A stretch of 64,000 nt of DNA from an uncultured Paracoccaceae bacterium (GCA_947494445.1 CANLVD010000010.1:1-64000), one strand, 5' to 3'. Positions 9,137-18,948 are shown, counted from the first letter of the stretch. Numbers and translations are program-made. Notes: generated from the letters alone by a model not told the origin.

Positions 9137-10146
9137 CCGCGACGCTAACTGTTCTTCAATGCGGTCCGGGGGTGACCGTTCAGGATCAGGGCAGGCCCGG
9201 GTATCTGGCCTATGGGCTGTCGCGTGGTGGTGCCACCGATTTGCTGGCCCTTGCCGAGGGGGCCGCTTTGCTGGGTCAATCGCCGGAGCTTGCGGCCATT
9301 GAGATGGCAGGCATGGGCGGTGTGTTTGACGTAAGTGAAGATGTGGTGATTGCACTGACCGGTGCGCTGATGAAGGCTGACTGTGATGGGACTGCACTCA
9401 GGTGGAACGCCTCGCATATGGTGCCCAAAGGCAGCCGTTTGACCATTGGTGCTGCCCGGGAAGGGGTTTATGGCTATCTGCATGTGGCAGGTGGGGTTGA
9501 TGCAGCCAACAGGCTTGGCGCGCGTTCAGCCCATCTTGCCGCAGGCATCGGAAAGCCAGTAAAGGCTGGCGATATGCTGGCCATCGGCTCGGAGGCTGGT
9601 TCCGCTCAGGCCGGGCTGAAACTAGACCCGGACGCCCGGTTGTCCGGAGGGATGGTGCGCATCGTGCCTTCGCTGCAAACTGCATCCTTTGCCTCAGAGG
9701 AGCTGACACGGTTCGAGGCAACGGGGTTCAAACGCGACCCGCGTGGCAATCGCATGGGTGTGCAAATGACCCCAGAGGGGCCGGGGTTCGAAAGCCGCGA
9801 AGGTTTGAGCGTTCTGTCTGAAATCATCGTGCCCGGAGATGTGCAGATAACCGGCAACGGCACGCCATTTGTGTTGATGAGCGAGTGCCAGACCACGGGC
9901 GGGTATCCCCGCATCGGTTCTGTTCTGGCCTGTGACATGCCGAAAGTGGCACAGGCGCAACCGGGAACGGAGATTCGGTTTCAATTCGTATCGCTTGAGG
10001 AAGGGCGCGATCTTGTCCTGCGCGCGCTGCGCGAATGGGCCGGCTTGGGCAAACGTTGCACGCCTCTGGTGCGCGATCCCCATGACATTCCCGATCTGTT
10101 GTCCTACCAGTTGATCAGCGGCGCGATTGCCGGGGATGAGACTTAG
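9133..10146 (+). CDS. pxpC: 5-oxoprolinase subunit PxpC (KipA / biotin-dependent carboxyltransferase family)
   Basis: A 337-residue protein with the typical N-terminal GPGVTVQDQGRPGYLAYGLS, the central GNRMGVQMTPEG and the C-terminal LMSECQTTGGYPRIGSVL found in KipA/PxpC and the urea carboxylase C-terminal region. It overlaps pxpB by 4 nt and precedes pxpA by 12 bp. The three subunits together should be complete. Length fits the family. Confidence 0.92.
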   Translation: MTATLTVLQCGPGVTVQDQGRPGYLAYGLSRGGATDLLALAEGAALLGQSPELAAIEMAGMGGVFDVSEDVVIALTGALMKADCDGTALRWNASHMVPKGSRLTIGAAREGVYGYLHVAGGVDAANRLGARSAHLAAGIGKPVKAGDMLAIGSEAGSAQAGLKLDPDARLSGGMVRIVPSLQTASFASEELTRFEATGFKRDPRGNRMGVQMTPEGPGFESREGLSVLSEIIVPGDVQITGNGTPFVLMSECQTTGGYPRIGSVLACDMPKVAQAQPGTEIRFQFVSLEEGRDLVLRALREWAGLGKRCTPLVRDPHDIPDLLSYQLISGAIAGDET

Positions 10147-10158
10147 CAGGAGGACCAA

Positions 10159-10932
10159 ATGACCAAATCCGTCGATCTGAATGCCGATATGGGCGAAAGC
10201 TTTGGCGCCTGGACCATGGGCGATGATGAGGGTCTTTTGAACACAGTCACATCCGCCAACATCGCCTGCGGGTTTCATGCAGGCGACTGGGATGTGATGG
10301 CTGGCACGATGCAGGCAGCATTGCGCCACGGCGTGGGCATTGGAGCACATCCGGGGTTTGATGATCTGCAGGGCTTCGGGCGCAGACGGATGCAGGTCCC
10401 GGTAGACAGTCTGAGCAATTTGTTGCGCTATCAGTTGGGAGCGGCTCAGGGCATGGCGCGTTCAATCGGTGCTGACGTTCGGCATCTGAAGGTCCATGGC
10501 GCGCTGGCCAATATGTTGTCCGAAGATCTGGAACTGGCCAAAACATGCTATGGAGCCGTGCTGTCGGTCGATCCGGAGATCACGATCATGGTGCTTGCAG
10601 GTACGGCACAGCAAGCAGCGGTCGAGGCGCTGGGCTGCCGTGCAGCCTGCGAGATCTTTGCCGATCGGGCCTATAATAACGATGCAACGCTTGTGGATCG
10701 TCGTCAGGAGGGTGCGGTGATCCACGATCCCGAAGAGGCCAGCTACCGCATGGTCGAGATGATCAGGGCAGGGGGGATCATCACCCGCACCGGCAAGCTG
10801 ATCCGGACCCGGATCGACACGATCTGTCTGCATGGAGACACGCCCACCGCTGTGTCCATCGCGCGGGCCACGCGCGCGGCGCTGGAAAGCGACGGCGTTG
10901 ACGTAAAGATGTTTGACGGCAAGGTGCTGTGA
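10159..10932 (+). CDS. pxpA: 5-oxoprolinase subunit PxpA (LamB/YcsF family)
   Basis: A 257-residue protein. The start SVDLNADMGESFG, then SANIACGFHAGD, GAHPGFDDLQGFGRR and the C-terminal TICLHGDTP are hallmark YcsF/PxpA motifs. AGGAGG lies just before the ATG. It is the last gene of the ycsI-TRAP-pxpBCA operon. A short inverted repeat (AGGATC-GTT-GATCCT, 10940-10954) follows but lacks a T run. Confidence 0.93.
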   Translation: MTKSVDLNADMGESFGAWTMGDDEGLLNTVTSANIACGFHAGDWDVMAGTMQAALRHGVGIGAHPGFDDLQGFGRRRMQVPVDSLSNLLRYQLGAAQGMARSIGADVRHLKVHGALANMLSEDLELAKTCYGAVLSVDPEITIMVLAGTAQQAAVEALGCRAACEIFADRAYNNDATLVDRRQEGAVIHDPEEASYRMVEMIRAGGIITRTGKLIRTRIDTICLHGDTPTAVSIARATRAALESDGVDVKMFDGKVL

Positions 10933-11024
10933 ATGCGAAAGGATCGTTGATCCTGCCTGAAGGACATTGAAATCGGTGCCCCCGACTTCTCGTCAGACGT
11001 GCAAATCCCGCAATTGGTTCCGTC

Positions 11025-11735
11025 TCAGGTTCTGGCGGCTTCGAATCTGGCCCAGGCTTCTTCCAGCTTCTCGATGGTGAAACCCGGTGCGCGGGCCGGT
11101 TCAAGGACGATGGCCTCGCAGGAAATCACCGTTTCAATGGCGTTTTTCAGCTTCGGAATTACGTCGGACGGAATGACCAGAGCCCCGTGGCGGTCTGCGT
11201 GTATCAGCTCGTCCTGTGCCACGCGCATGCCCATGACGCTGACCGGTGTGCCAATCTCGACCACATGGACAAAGCCGTGACTTGGACCAATAGAGCCTGC
11301 AAGAACAGGGAAGCCCTCGTCAATCACATCCAGATCACGCATCACGCCGTTGGTGACAGCACCCTTCAAACCAAGCCCCTTGTGAACGGCGACATGCACT
11401 TCACCCCACCAGCCTGCGATGCAATTGGGGTAATCAACATCCTCAACCACCGCCGCTGTCGGGCTGTCGCCACCTGCCATTGAGCGGAAATAGTCCATCC
11501 TTCGGGCCCGGATGACATCCGTTGGCTCATTTGGCGGGGCCAGACCCGATATTTTGGCGGTGCGGGCAAACCCCACAACGGCCGGATCTCCGGGCTTGGA
11601 GTGTTGCATCGTTCCGCGGGTAAACCGGTTGAAACCACGCTTGCCATAGGCCACCTCGATGGCGTTGCAGACCGTCGGCGTATCGACCGAGCGCAGAAGG
11701 GTCAGCAGGTCTTGGGGGATCACAGTGTCAGCCAT
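11025..11735 (-). CDS. RraA-family aldolase/decarboxylase-like protein
   Basis: A 236-residue protein of the RraA / 4-hydroxy-4-methyl-2-oxoglutarate aldolase family. Visible signatures are VDTPTVCNAIE near the N terminus, GWWGEVHVAVHKGLGLKGAVTNGVMRDLD split over residues 115-145 (RraA-type GxxxRD loop) and HADRHGALVIP near 190. Family members cleave 4-hydroxy-2-oxo acids or decarboxylate oxaloacetate. It is the last gene of a minus-strand set with an alpha/beta hydrolase (16-nt overlap) and a bicupin, where an aldol cleavage yielding central metabolites would fit the end of the pathway (inference). Confidence 0.85.
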   Translation of the reverse strand: MADTVIPQDLLTLLRSVDTPTVCNAIEVAYGKRGFNRFTRGTMQHSKPGDPAVVGFARTAKISGLAPPNEPTDVIRARRMDYFRSMAGGDSPTAAVVEDVDYPNCIAGWWGEVHVAVHKGLGLKGAVTNGVMRDLDVIDEGFPVLAGSIGPSHGFVHVVEIGTPVSVMGMRVAQDELIHADRHGALVIPSDVIPKLKNAIETVISCEAIVLEPARAPGFTIEKLEEAWARFEAART

Positions 11736-12415
11736 TCGTTCAATATCCTGTTTGTAAGGTCTGGTTGTTCCAGCGTTGGCAGGTGCCCCGCACCGGGGAT
11801 GACGGCGAGCCGGGATCCGGAGATCAGATCGTGCATCAACTGATGGCGCGCAAGCGGGCAGAGACGGTCGTCTTCACCGCAGATTATCTGCGTGGACACT
11901 GTCACGGTCTCAAGAGTCTTGCGTTGGTCCGGGCGGTGCTGAATGGCTGTGGATTGGTCAGCGAAGATCTGTGGTCCCAGATCTTCGGCCATTTCCATGC
12001 ACAGGTTCAGAATCCTTTCACGATCGGGTCCGTCAGTCAGGTAGTTCGGTTTCATCTCGTCGCGCATGACAGCACGCAAACCACCCTTCAGGGCACGTTT
12101 GACCTGAGCCTCGCGGGTTGGGCCCAGTTTTGGTGGATCGGCCAGTGCATTTGTATCAAGAAGCGCCAAGCGCGAGATCCGGCCAGGTTCCTGACGGATC
12201 ATTTCCATCGCAACGATCCCGCCCATGGACAGGCCTGCCAGTGCAAAACGCGGTGGTGCAATAGCAAGGATCGAGCGTGCCAGCGCCTCGATCGTGCTGG
12301 CGCCGGTTAACGGAACCACCATGATTGCACGCTGATGTGAGAGGGCGGAGAGTTGCGGTGTAAACAGCCGCCCATCACACATCATGCCGGGCAAAAGGAC
12401 CAAAGGCTCGTGCAT
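11720..12415 (-). CDS. Alpha/beta-fold hydrolase
   Basis: A 231-residue hydrolase. The nucleophile elbow is GLSMGG (Ser near residue 63), preceded by the oxyanion region LLPGMMCDGR, with an acid in IICGEDDRLCP and the catalytic His in PGAGHLPTLEQP. It lacks a signal peptide, so it is cytoplasmic. It shares one base with the stop of the bicupin gene and overlaps the RraA gene, so the three are co-translated. It may hydrolyse an ester, lactone or C-C bond in the same pathway; the substrate cannot be read from the sequence. Confidence 0.85.
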   Translation of the reverse strand: MHEPLVLLPGMMCDGRLFTPQLSALSHQRAIMVVPLTGASTIEALARSILAIAPPRFALAGLSMGGIVAMEMIRQEPGRISRLALLDTNALADPPKLGPTREAQVKRALKGGLRAVMRDEMKPNYLTDGPDRERILNLCMEMAEDLGPQIFADQSTAIQHRPDQRKTLETVTVSTQIICGEDDRLCPLARHQLMHDLISGSRLAVIPGAGHLPTLEQPDLTNRILNEWLTL

Positions 12416-13383
12416 CAGGCAAGCGGCATGGTCTTGCCTGCAGGATCATCGGTCCGCCGCACGCGGTACATGCTGGCATTACCGGTCATGGAAGGAGAAA
12501 GGCTGCGCGCCATGCCCTCAGGCACAAGACATGTATCGCCGGGTGCCAACACGGTTTCACCACCGTCCCAGCCCAAGTGCCAATGGCCCTTCACAGGCAT
12601 CAAAACCTCGGGCGCATCACAAGAGTAGCTGTCTTCTGGGATCGAGCCACGGGTGAGGAAATCAACCTCGAACCCCGGACGGTCGCGCAAAATGGCGTCC
12701 GGCCCGATTACCTTGGCGGGCTGGTGATCTGAAAGCGCCACCAGATCCAGATACCGTGCAACATAACTCGGGACCACGTCAGCCGTTGTTGGTTCTCCAC
12801 GCTTGGCCAGTTCCTCGTCGGACATCAGCGGCATGGGAGCAACATTGTGGGGCAGGGCTTCACCTTTCTTGCTGTCGTAAAGGACGCCATTCTCACCCAG
12901 TATCAGCCCATGTGCAGTTGCCTCCTCGATCACCTGCGGGGCCCACATGACACCGCCACCTGCATCATCCCCCCCAAGAAGAGCCATGATCATTCCATAG
13001 TCGGTGCCGATGTTCTCAAACCCGCGGAAGATGCCTGTCGGTATGTTGAAAATATCGCCCTCATCCAATGTCACCTCACCGGCATCACCCCAGCGGCCCC
13101 AGAAGAAGCGCCAGCGTCCCTTTAGGACAAAGAACGCCTCGGCAGTGTTGTGGTCATGAAGCGAGTTCCTGCACCGGGGCGGTTGGCCTGCCGCTCCGAT
13201 ATTGAAGCCCGGTGTTTCGCGGATATGCACATGCTGATCAGGGCTCTCCGAGACGCCACCACCTATGATGGTGAAGTTCTCTTTCTGATCGGAGCCGGGT
13301 GTATGGGCGTCGATGAATGCGGTTTTGCAGGGCTTCAACGCGCCGTAGCGCACAATGCGCTGTTCCATTTCTTGCGGTGTCAT
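12415..13383 (-). CDS. Bicupin (two-domain cupin) protein of unknown reaction
   Basis: A protein of about 322 residues with two cupin domains. The N-terminal one has the likely metal site HDHNTAEAFFVLKGRWRFFWG followed by GDIFNIPTGIFRGFEN, split by about 20 residues. The C-terminal one is weaker (EVLMPVKGHWHLGWDGG, then PGDTCLVPEGMARS) and seems to lack the His pair. I prefer the ATG at 13383, with GAGG about 10 bp upstream, over the ATG at 13404. Gentisate dioxygenase-like enzymes share this layout, but a sugar isomerase role is also possible. It is first in a three-gene set with the hydrolase and RraA, preceded by a palindrome at 13419-13431. Confidence 0.75.
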   Translation of the reverse strand: MTPQEMEQRIVRYGALKPCKTAFIDAHTPGSDQKENFTIIGGGVSESPDQHVHIRETPGFNIGAAGQPPRCRNSLHDHNTAEAFFVLKGRWRFFWGRWGDAGEVTLDEGDIFNIPTGIFRGFENIGTDYGMIMALLGGDDAGGGVMWAPQVIEEATAHGLILGENGVLYDSKKGEALPHNVAPMPLMSDEELAKRGEPTTADVVPSYVARYLDLVALSDHQPAKVIGPDAILRDRPGFEVDFLTRGSIPEDSYSCDAPEVLMPVKGHWHLGWDGGETVLAPGDTCLVPEGMARSLSPSMTGNASMYRVRRTDDPAGKTMPLA

Positions 13384-13786
13384 GACTGTTACCTCGTTGT
13401 TCAAACTGATTGGAAATTCGGATCAGATCCGATCAATTCGGTGGTCGTGGATTAAGCTTCGGGAGCGCAGGCTTTGGCGGTATGTGTGAAACCTGTGTGT
13501 TGCCTTGGATTCACCCGGCAGTTTGGGATTTCGGTTCTTGATCGCGTTGTTGTCGATCACGGCTGTTTTCAGGTGGCTGCCATGAGGAGTGTGTCTGAGG
13601 TCGCTTGGAGCCTCCAAAGGGTGGGCCACCCGCGCTTGTGACGTTGAGCGGCTGTAACCCGTGTGCCGTTTGTTCAGGGTCTGCCGGATTGACCACTTCG
13701 GGTCGAAATGTGCGAACTTGTTATAGCCTTCCATTGCCGTAGCCATCGGTTTCAGGCCGCTGTCAGACACCGTCCAATTTACTGCG
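13384..13786. other. 403-bp gap between bicupin and LacI genes
   Basis: No convincing gene is present. The minus-strand reading frame over most of it is rich in Ser, Arg and His, has no family signature and no ribosome-binding site. The end nearest the bicupin holds a perfect palindrome and probably a promoter, so the bicupin-hydrolase-RraA genes may have their own transcription start. Confidence 0.5.
13419..13431. promoter_or_regulatory. Palindrome upstream of the bicupin gene, possible operator
   Basis: CGGATC-A-GATCCG is a perfect 13-bp palindrome 36-48 bp before the chosen bicupin start. It differs from the GAATACGTATTC sites before the ABC operon, so if it is an operator it may bind another regulator. 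Confidence 0.35.
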
Positions 13787-14818
13787 CTAGACCACAACAT
13801 CAGGCCAGCCTTCGGGGACGCGCGCGCTGCCCCTGACGATCAGTGGGCTGTCTATTTCCAGCCGCCCATCGGGGTAAATTCCGTTCTCAACCATGTCCAA
13901 AAGCATCGAGACCGTCTCGTCCACCATCCGGTTCACCGGTTGGCGCAGCGTTGTCAGGTCATAAGTCTTCCAGGCTGCCATGGGGACATCATCATATCCC
14001 ACGACGGACACATCTTCAGGAACCCGCAAGCCCAGATCGCACCGCAGGGTCTCAAGCACGGCAAAGGCCATGTGGTCATTACTGGCGAAAATTGCGTCGG
14101 GCACGTCGGGTCCCTTGAACATGTCAAGCGTCGCATTGCTCGCCATGTTGCGGCGAAAGTGGCTGTCAACGATGGCAAAAGGGGTCAAACCATACTCGGC
14201 CAGACCATCCACAAACCCATTTTGCCGGTCACGTCCGTTGATCGACTTCTGCCACCCCGCTATATGGGCAATCCGTTTGTGCCCACCGGCGGCCAGAAAC
14301 CGGCCAGCCATCCGTCCGCCGTCATAGTTTGCCGAAGTGACCGAGGGCAGCGAGCGGTTTTCCTGTCCACGGTTGAACAGCACAAAAGGCATGTTCAGTT
14401 CCTGCAAACGCGTTGTCAGATGGTTGGACATGCTGGTCGAGGCAAGGATGATCCCGTCGACTTGATGGGCAAGCAGACCTTCGACGACACCATCGACTTC
14501 CTCGGCCAGGTTGGCGGCGAAAAAGACCATCACGTGATAGCCTCGTTCGCTGAACCGCTCTGACAGTTTTTGCAATGCCTCGGGATAGAACGGGTTTTTC
14601 AGATAGGCCAGCACAATGGCGACTGTGTAAGACCTTCCAGTGTTGAGCGACCTTGCGAGCGTGTTGGGGCGATAGCCAAGTTCCCGCGCAGCCTCGTGCA
14701 CGCGCTTTACCTTGTCTGGAGACACCCGAGATCCGGGCGTGAACACACGGCTGACCGTTGGTTGACTGACCCCAGCTCTTCGTGCCACCTGGGCTGCCGT
14801 GCTCCGTGTTTCCGCCAT
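13787..14818 (-). CDS. LacI-family transcriptional regulator
   Basis: A 343-residue protein with the LacI head (AQVARRAGVSQPTVSRVF, residues 9-26) and hinge helix (RPNTLARSLNTGRS, about 50-63), then a periplasmic-binding-like ligand domain with ASNDHMAFAVLE and DVSVVGYDDVPMA. It lies in the middle of the minus-strand catabolic operon, 6 bp after the HisD-like gene. Its likely targets are the paired GAATACGTATTC palindromes before the ABC binding-protein gene, which would make it a local repressor released by the transported substrate or a product (inference). Confidence 0.92.
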   Translation of the reverse strand: MAETRSTAAQVARRAGVSQPTVSRVFTPGSRVSPDKVKRVHEAARELGYRPNTLARSLNTGRSYTVAIVLAYLKNPFYPEALQKLSERFSERGYHVMVFFAANLAEEVDGVVEGLLAHQVDGIILASTSMSNHLTTRLQELNMPFVLFNRGQENRSLPSVTSANYDGGRMAGRFLAAGGHKRIAHIAGWQKSINGRDRQNGFVDGLAEYGLTPFAIVDSHFRRNMASNATLDMFKGPDVPDAIFASNDHMAFAVLETLRCDLGLRVPEDVSVVGYDDVPMAAWKTYDLTTLRQPVNRMVDETVSMLLDMVENGIYPDGRLEIDSPLIVRGSARVPEGWPDVVV

Positions 14819-14824
14819 GTTTGC

Positions 14825-16135
14825 CTATTCCACTGCGGCGCCGTATTGCACATTCCGCCCGCCATAGCGGCGCACACGGATGTTGCATTGCTCGGCATGT
14901 CCTACAAAACCCTCAAGCATACACAGCCTTGAGCCGTAGGCGCCAATCGTTGCAGCGGCGTCGTCAGTGGTAATGCGTTGGTAGCTGTGTGTTTTCAGAT
15001 ATTTGCCGACCCAAAGGCCGCCGGTGTAGCGCCCGGCCTTCTTGGTGGGCAGCGTGTGATTGGTGCCGATTACCTTGTCGCCATTGGCCACATTGGTGCG
15101 GGGTCCGAGGAACAAGGCACCGTAGCTGTGCATGTTTTCAAGATACCAGTCATCGCGATCAGTCATGACCTGAACATGCTCGTAAGCCATATCATTCGCG
15201 ACCTGGAGCATATCTTCATGGCTGTCGCACAGAACGATGCTGCCGTAGTCCTCCCAACTTGCGCGTGCAGTTTCGGCGGTGGGAAGAATTTCAAGGATGC
15301 GGGCAATCTCGGCTTCGGTTTGTTCGGCCAGTTTCCGGGAGTTGGTGATCAGGCAGGCAGGAGAGTTGTAGCCGTGTTCGGCCTGACCCAGAAGGTCGGT
15401 TGCACAAAGTTCCGCATCGACAGTTTCGTCCGCGATCACCATGGTCTCTGTGGGTCCGGCAAACAAATCAATGCCAACTCGGCCAAAAAGCTGGCGTTTG
15501 GCTTCGGCGACAAACGCATTTCCGGGGCCCACCAGAAGATGCACCGCTTCGATGGTTTCAGTGCCCAGAGCCATGGCGCCGACAGCCTGAATGCCACCCA
15601 GAACGTAGATCTCGTCTGCCCCGCCCAAGTGCATGGCGGCGATAACGGCCGGATTGGGTTCGCCGTTGAAGGGCGGGGTGCAGGCGATGATGCGCGGGAC
15701 ACCTGCAACCTTGGCAGTTGCAACCGACATATGGGCAGAAGCGACCATCGGAAATTTACCACCGGGCACATAGCAGCCGACGGACTGAACGGGGATGTTC
15801 CGATGGCCAAGGATGACACCGGGCAGAGTTTCGACCTCGATGTCGGTCATGCTGGCACGCTGGGCCTTGGCGAAGTTCACCACCTGCGCCTGCGCGAACC
15901 TAATGTCTTCCATGTCGCGCGGACTTACCTTTGCGACAATCGCGTCGATTTCATCACGGCTCAGGCGATAGTTGTCACGATCATAGCGGTCGAATTTGTT
16001 GGCGAGTTCGCGCACGGCGGCGTCGCCTCTAGCCTCGATATCGGCAAGGGTGGCTGCCACTGCCTTTGCCACCTTGGCATCGTCATCGGCCTGTTCAGTC
16101 TCGGGTTTGGAGCGTTTGAGATGGGTGATTGCCAT
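14825..16135 (-). CDS. Histidinol-dehydrogenase-like Zn/NAD alcohol dehydrogenase
   Basis: A 436-residue HisD-family protein. HisD hallmarks remain: [18 protein letters not shown], the metal-site stretch [21 protein letters not shown] in place of [12 protein letters not shown] and a C-terminal EGFVGHAEQ with the last His ligand. HisD relatives oxidise an alcohol to an acid in two NAD steps; HpsN of Ruegeria pomeroyi does this with dihydroxypropanesulfonate. Here the gene is not in a his operon but follows an ABC sugar-type transporter with a 4-nt gap and precedes a LacI gene, so a catabolic polyol or alcohol substrate is more likely than histidinol. A sulfonated substrate is possible, as sulfolactate genes occur elsewhere in the window. 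Confidence 0.85.
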   Translation of the reverse strand: MAITHLKRSKPETEQADDDAKVAKAVAATLADIEARGDAAVRELANKFDRYDRDNYRLSRDEIDAIVAKVSPRDMEDIRFAQAQVVNFAKAQRASMTDIEVETLPGVILGHRNIPVQSVGCYVPGGKFPMVASAHMSVATAKVAGVPRIIACTPPFNGEPNPAVIAAMHLGGADEIYVLGGIQAVGAMALGTETIEAVHLLVGPGNAFVAEAKRQLFGRVGIDLFAGPTETMVIADETVDAELCATDLLGQAEHGYNSPACLITNSRKLAEQTEAEIARILEILPTAETARASWEDYGSIVLCDSHEDMLQVANDMAYEHVQVMTDRDDWYLENMHSYGALFLGPRTNVANGDKVIGTNHTLPTKKAGRYTGGLWVGKYLKTHSYQRITTDDAAATIGAYGSRLCMLEGFVGHAEQCNIRVRRYGGRNVQYGAAVE

Positions 16136-16139
16136 GGTC

Positions 16140-17198
16140 TTAACTCTTGATGCGATTGCCGGTTTCAGGGTCGAACAGATAAAGGTGATCGGGATCGAGC
16201 GTGATGCTGACCATGTCGTCCTGATCCTTGCGCAGATGTCGGTCGCCTTTTGCGATCACCCTTTGCTTGCCCCATTGAACAGTCAGAAGCGTGGCTTCAC
16301 CGGTGTTCTCGAACGCATAGATCCGGACGTCGATGCCGCCTTGGCCTTCTTCCGAAACGCGCATGTCATCTGCGCGTACGCCCAGAACAACGTCGGGACG
16401 GTCCGGGGCAGAGACCGGCACCAGTTTGGTGCCCCCGGTTGTCACGAAATGCCCGTCTTGAACCGACCCATTGATCAGGTTCATCGCAGGCGATCCGATG
16501 AAGCCCGCGACAAAGAGGTTGGCAGGATCATTGTAGATCTCGTCTGGTGTTCCAAGCTGCTGAATGATGCCGTTTTTCATCACAGCCACACGATCGGCCA
16601 GCGTCATGGCCTCAATCTGATCGTGGGTCACGTAGATCGTGGTGATCTTCAACGCGCGGCTGAGGTGTTTCAGCTCAGCCCGCATGGTGACACGCAGCTT
16701 GGCATCAAGGTTCGACAGTGGCTCGTCCATCAAAAACACTTTGGGCGTGCGGACGATGGCACGTGCAAGTGCCACGCGCTGGCGTTGCCCACCGGAAAGC
16801 GCCTTTGGTTTGCGATGTAGAAACTCGGTCAGCTCAACCTGTTCCGCGGCCTTCTTCACGCGAGGTTCGATCTCAGATTTCGGCGTACCACGCACCCTCA
16901 GGGGATAGGCGATGTTGTCGAAGATCGTCATATGTGGATAGAGGCCATAGTTCTGGAAGACCATGGCCACGTCGCGGTCCTTGGGCAGATCGTCATTGAC
17001 CATACGGTCGCCGATCCAGATTTCTCCGTCTGTCGGGTCTTCAAGGCCTGCAATCATCCGCATGGTCGTGGTCTTGCCGCAGCCTGAAGGTCCGAGCAGG
17101 ACCAGAAACTCCCTGTCGTGGATCTCCAGCGACTGATTGTCGACACCGATGAAGTCGCCCCAGCGCTTGGTCAGGTTCTTGAGTGATACTTCTGCCAT
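16140..17198 (-). CDS. ABC transporter ATP-binding protein (UgpC/MalK type)
   Basis: A protein of about 352 residues. Walker A is GPSGCGKTT, the signature is [14 protein letters not shown], Walker B is [16 protein letters not shown] and the switch His is in [17 protein letters not shown] regulatory domain fills residues about 235-350, typical of sugar and glycerol-phosphate importers. I chose the ATG at 17198 (MAEVSLKNL), with GGGAG about 10 bp upstream; an ATG at 17231 would add eleven unusual residues. It energises the two permeases encoded just upstream. Confidence 0.92.
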   Translation of the reverse strand: MAEVSLKNLTKRWGDFIGVDNQSLEIHDREFLVLLGPSGCGKTTTMRMIAGLEDPTDGEIWIGDRMVNDDLPKDRDVAMVFQNYGLYPHMTIFDNIAYPLRVRGTPKSEIEPRVKKAAEQVELTEFLHRKPKALSGGQRQRVALARAIVRTPKVFLMDEPLSNLDAKLRVTMRAELKHLSRALKITTIYVTHDQIEAMTLADRVAVMKNGIIQQLGTPDEIYNDPANLFVAGFIGSPAMNLINGSVQDGHFVTTGGTKLVPVSAPDRPDVVLGVRADDMRVSEEGQGGIDVRIYAFENTGEATLLTVQWGKQRVIAKGDRHLRKDQDDMVSITLDPDHLYLFDPETGNRIKS

Positions 17199-17244
17199 TT
17201 GCGTCAGGCTCCCATCGCGCCAAAGCTGCACTTGATGATCGAAT

Positions 17245-18072
17245 TCAACGAACTGCTCCCATTGTCATGCCTTGCACGAAGTACTTCCGGATGATCAGGG
17301 CGAGCACGAACATCGGAAGCATGATGATGATGCCCGCCGCACTCAGCAGGTTCCAAAGATCACCTTCTTCGGCCTTGAACAGTGCCAGCCCGATGGGCAG
17401 CGTCACGGCGTCCTTGTTGGTAAGGATCAGTGCGAACAGAAATTCGTTCCAGGCGATGATGAAACAGAAGATGCCCGCCGTCAGCAAACCCGGTGCGGCC
17501 ATCGGCAGAACGATGTTGAGGATGACCTGTATCCGGGAAGAGCCATCAACCATGGCAGCCTCTTCAGTGTCCATCGGGATGCCATCGATGAAGCCTTTGA
17601 TCATCCAGATCGCGAATGGCATCACAATGGCAAGGTTCACAAGGATCAGCCCCAGCCGGGTGTCCAGAAGACCGACATCCCGGAACATCACGAAGAACGG
17701 CAGGATGATCACAACAGCGGGGACAAATTGCGTCGCAAGGATCACAACGAGCATTGCTGTCTCACCCCTTAACCGGAACCTGCTGAAAGAGTAGGCCGCC
17801 ATCGTCGCGATGGGGATTGCGAACAGCACCGTGACAAAGGCGATGATGGTTGAGTTCAAAAGCTTGTCGCCAAGGTAGTAGGGCGCGTCGAACACCAGAC
17901 CGAAGTTCTCAAATGTCGGTGTGAAGAAAAGCTTAAGTTGGTAGACATCGACATGGCTTTTGAAGGCCGCCATGAAGATCCAGAGGATCGGCACCAGCAT
18001 GATGAAGATCGCGATCAGGATCAGGATGGTCTGGATCGCCGAGGTGATCTGCTTTTTCTGTTTTCCGGTCAT
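17245..18072 (-). CDS. ABC transporter permease (MalG/UgpE type)
   Basis: A 275-residue inner-membrane protein with six hydrophobic segments. The coupling (EAA) motif reads EEAAMVDGSSRIQVILNIVLP, split near residues 185-205. It follows the other permease with a 3-bp gap and forms the channel with it. It belongs to the carbohydrate-uptake CUT1 type, matching the UgpC-like ATPase. Confidence 0.9.
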   Translation of the reverse strand: MTGKQKKQITSAIQTILILIAIFIMLVPILWIFMAAFKSHVDVYQLKLFFTPTFENFGLVFDAPYYLGDKLLNSTIIAFVTVLFAIPIATMAAYSFSRFRLRGETAMLVVILATQFVPAVVIILPFFVMFRDVGLLDTRLGLILVNLAIVMPFAIWMIKGFIDGIPMDTEEAAMVDGSSRIQVILNIVLPMAAPGLLTAGIFCFIIAWNEFLFALILTNKDAVTLPIGLALFKAEEGDLWNLLSAAGIIIMLPMFVLALIIRKYFVQGMTMGAVR

Positions 18073-18075
18073 GGC

Positions 18076-18948
18076 TCAATCCTTCCGGAACACGAATTTT
18101 GCATAAGCGTAGGTGAGGAAGATCATCGGAATCACCATCAGCCATGCCACGGATGCGGCGTAGCCGATCTGTCCGTATTTCATGCCGTTGAAGTAGATGT
18201 AATGACTCAGGGTCTGGGTGGCAGTACCGGGGCCACCATTGGTGAGCATGAAGATCTGATCAAAGGTCTTAAGGCTGAAAATCGACTTCAGGATGATGAC
18301 AACGGCCAGCACCGGAGCCAGTTGCGGCAGCGTGACATCCTTGAACACCCGCCAGCCCGAGGCTCCGTCAACTTGTGCGGCCTCGATGGTGTCTTGCGGC
18401 ACGCTCGCGAGACCGCCAATCAGCACCAGCGTCAAGAACGGAATCCACCCCCAGACATCGGCCATCACGCAGACGGCGAAGGCAAGCACCGGGTCGGCCA
18501 GCCATGAGACATCGGCCAGCGGGGGGATCATCACGCCGAAAAACGCGTCGAACAAACCGAATTCGGGGTTGAACATGAAACGGAAGCTGACGCCGATCAG
18601 CGCCGGGCTCATGGCAAATGGCAGGATCAACAGCGTTTGCACGCCCGAGCGGAACTTGCCACCGGGGGCCAGAAGCATTGCCAGCCCAAGCGCAAAAAGT
18701 GTCGTTAGGGCTACGGTCAAGACCGTGTAGATTGCCGTAACCCAGACAGAATTCCAGAAGGCCGGTTCCTGACTGAAAGCCCATGTGAAGTTTTCCCAGC
18801 CGAGATATTGATCAAGGGACCCGGGCCGGTTCAGGCGCCCGACCGTGAATGACAACCTCAGGCTTTCGATCAGGGGCCAGATGGCTGTGGCAAAGACCAC
18901 GAACACGGCCGGCAGTACCAAAAGGTATTTCAAAGTGTTGTCACGCAT
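18076..18948 (-). CDS. ABC transporter permease (MalF/UgpA type)
   Basis: A protein of about 290 residues with six hydrophobic segments; the EAA loop reads EAAQVDGASGWRVFKDVTLP, with IPFLTLVLIGG before it. I prefer ATG 18948 (MRDNTLKYLL) because the longer alternative at 18978 would start inside the strong hairpin at 18972-18999. It is the first permease after the binding-protein gene. Confidence 0.88.
   Translation of the reverse strand: MRDNTLKYLLVLPAVFVVFATAIWPLIESLRLSFTVGRLNRPGSLDQYLGWENFTWAFSQEPAFWNSVWVTAIYTVLTVALTTLFALGLAMLLAPGGKFRSGVQTLLILPFAMSPALIGVSFRFMFNPEFGLFDAFFGVMIPPLADVSWLADPVLAFAVCVMADVWGWIPFLTLVLIGGLASVPQDTIEAAQVDGASGWRVFKDVTLPQLAPVLAVVIILKSIFSLKTFDQIFMLTNGGPGTATQTLSHYIYFNGMKYGQIGYAASVAWLMVIPMIFLTYAYAKFVFRKD

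Noticed and set aside
13423-13800. 125-residue minus-strand frame after the LacI gene
   Set aside because: Odd composition (Ser, Arg, His), no ribosome-binding site and no recognisable domain; the gap is better read as regulatory DNA.
14978-16150. 390-residue plus-strand frame opposite the HisD-like gene
   Set aside because: Antisense shadow; the minus-strand protein has all HisD motifs.
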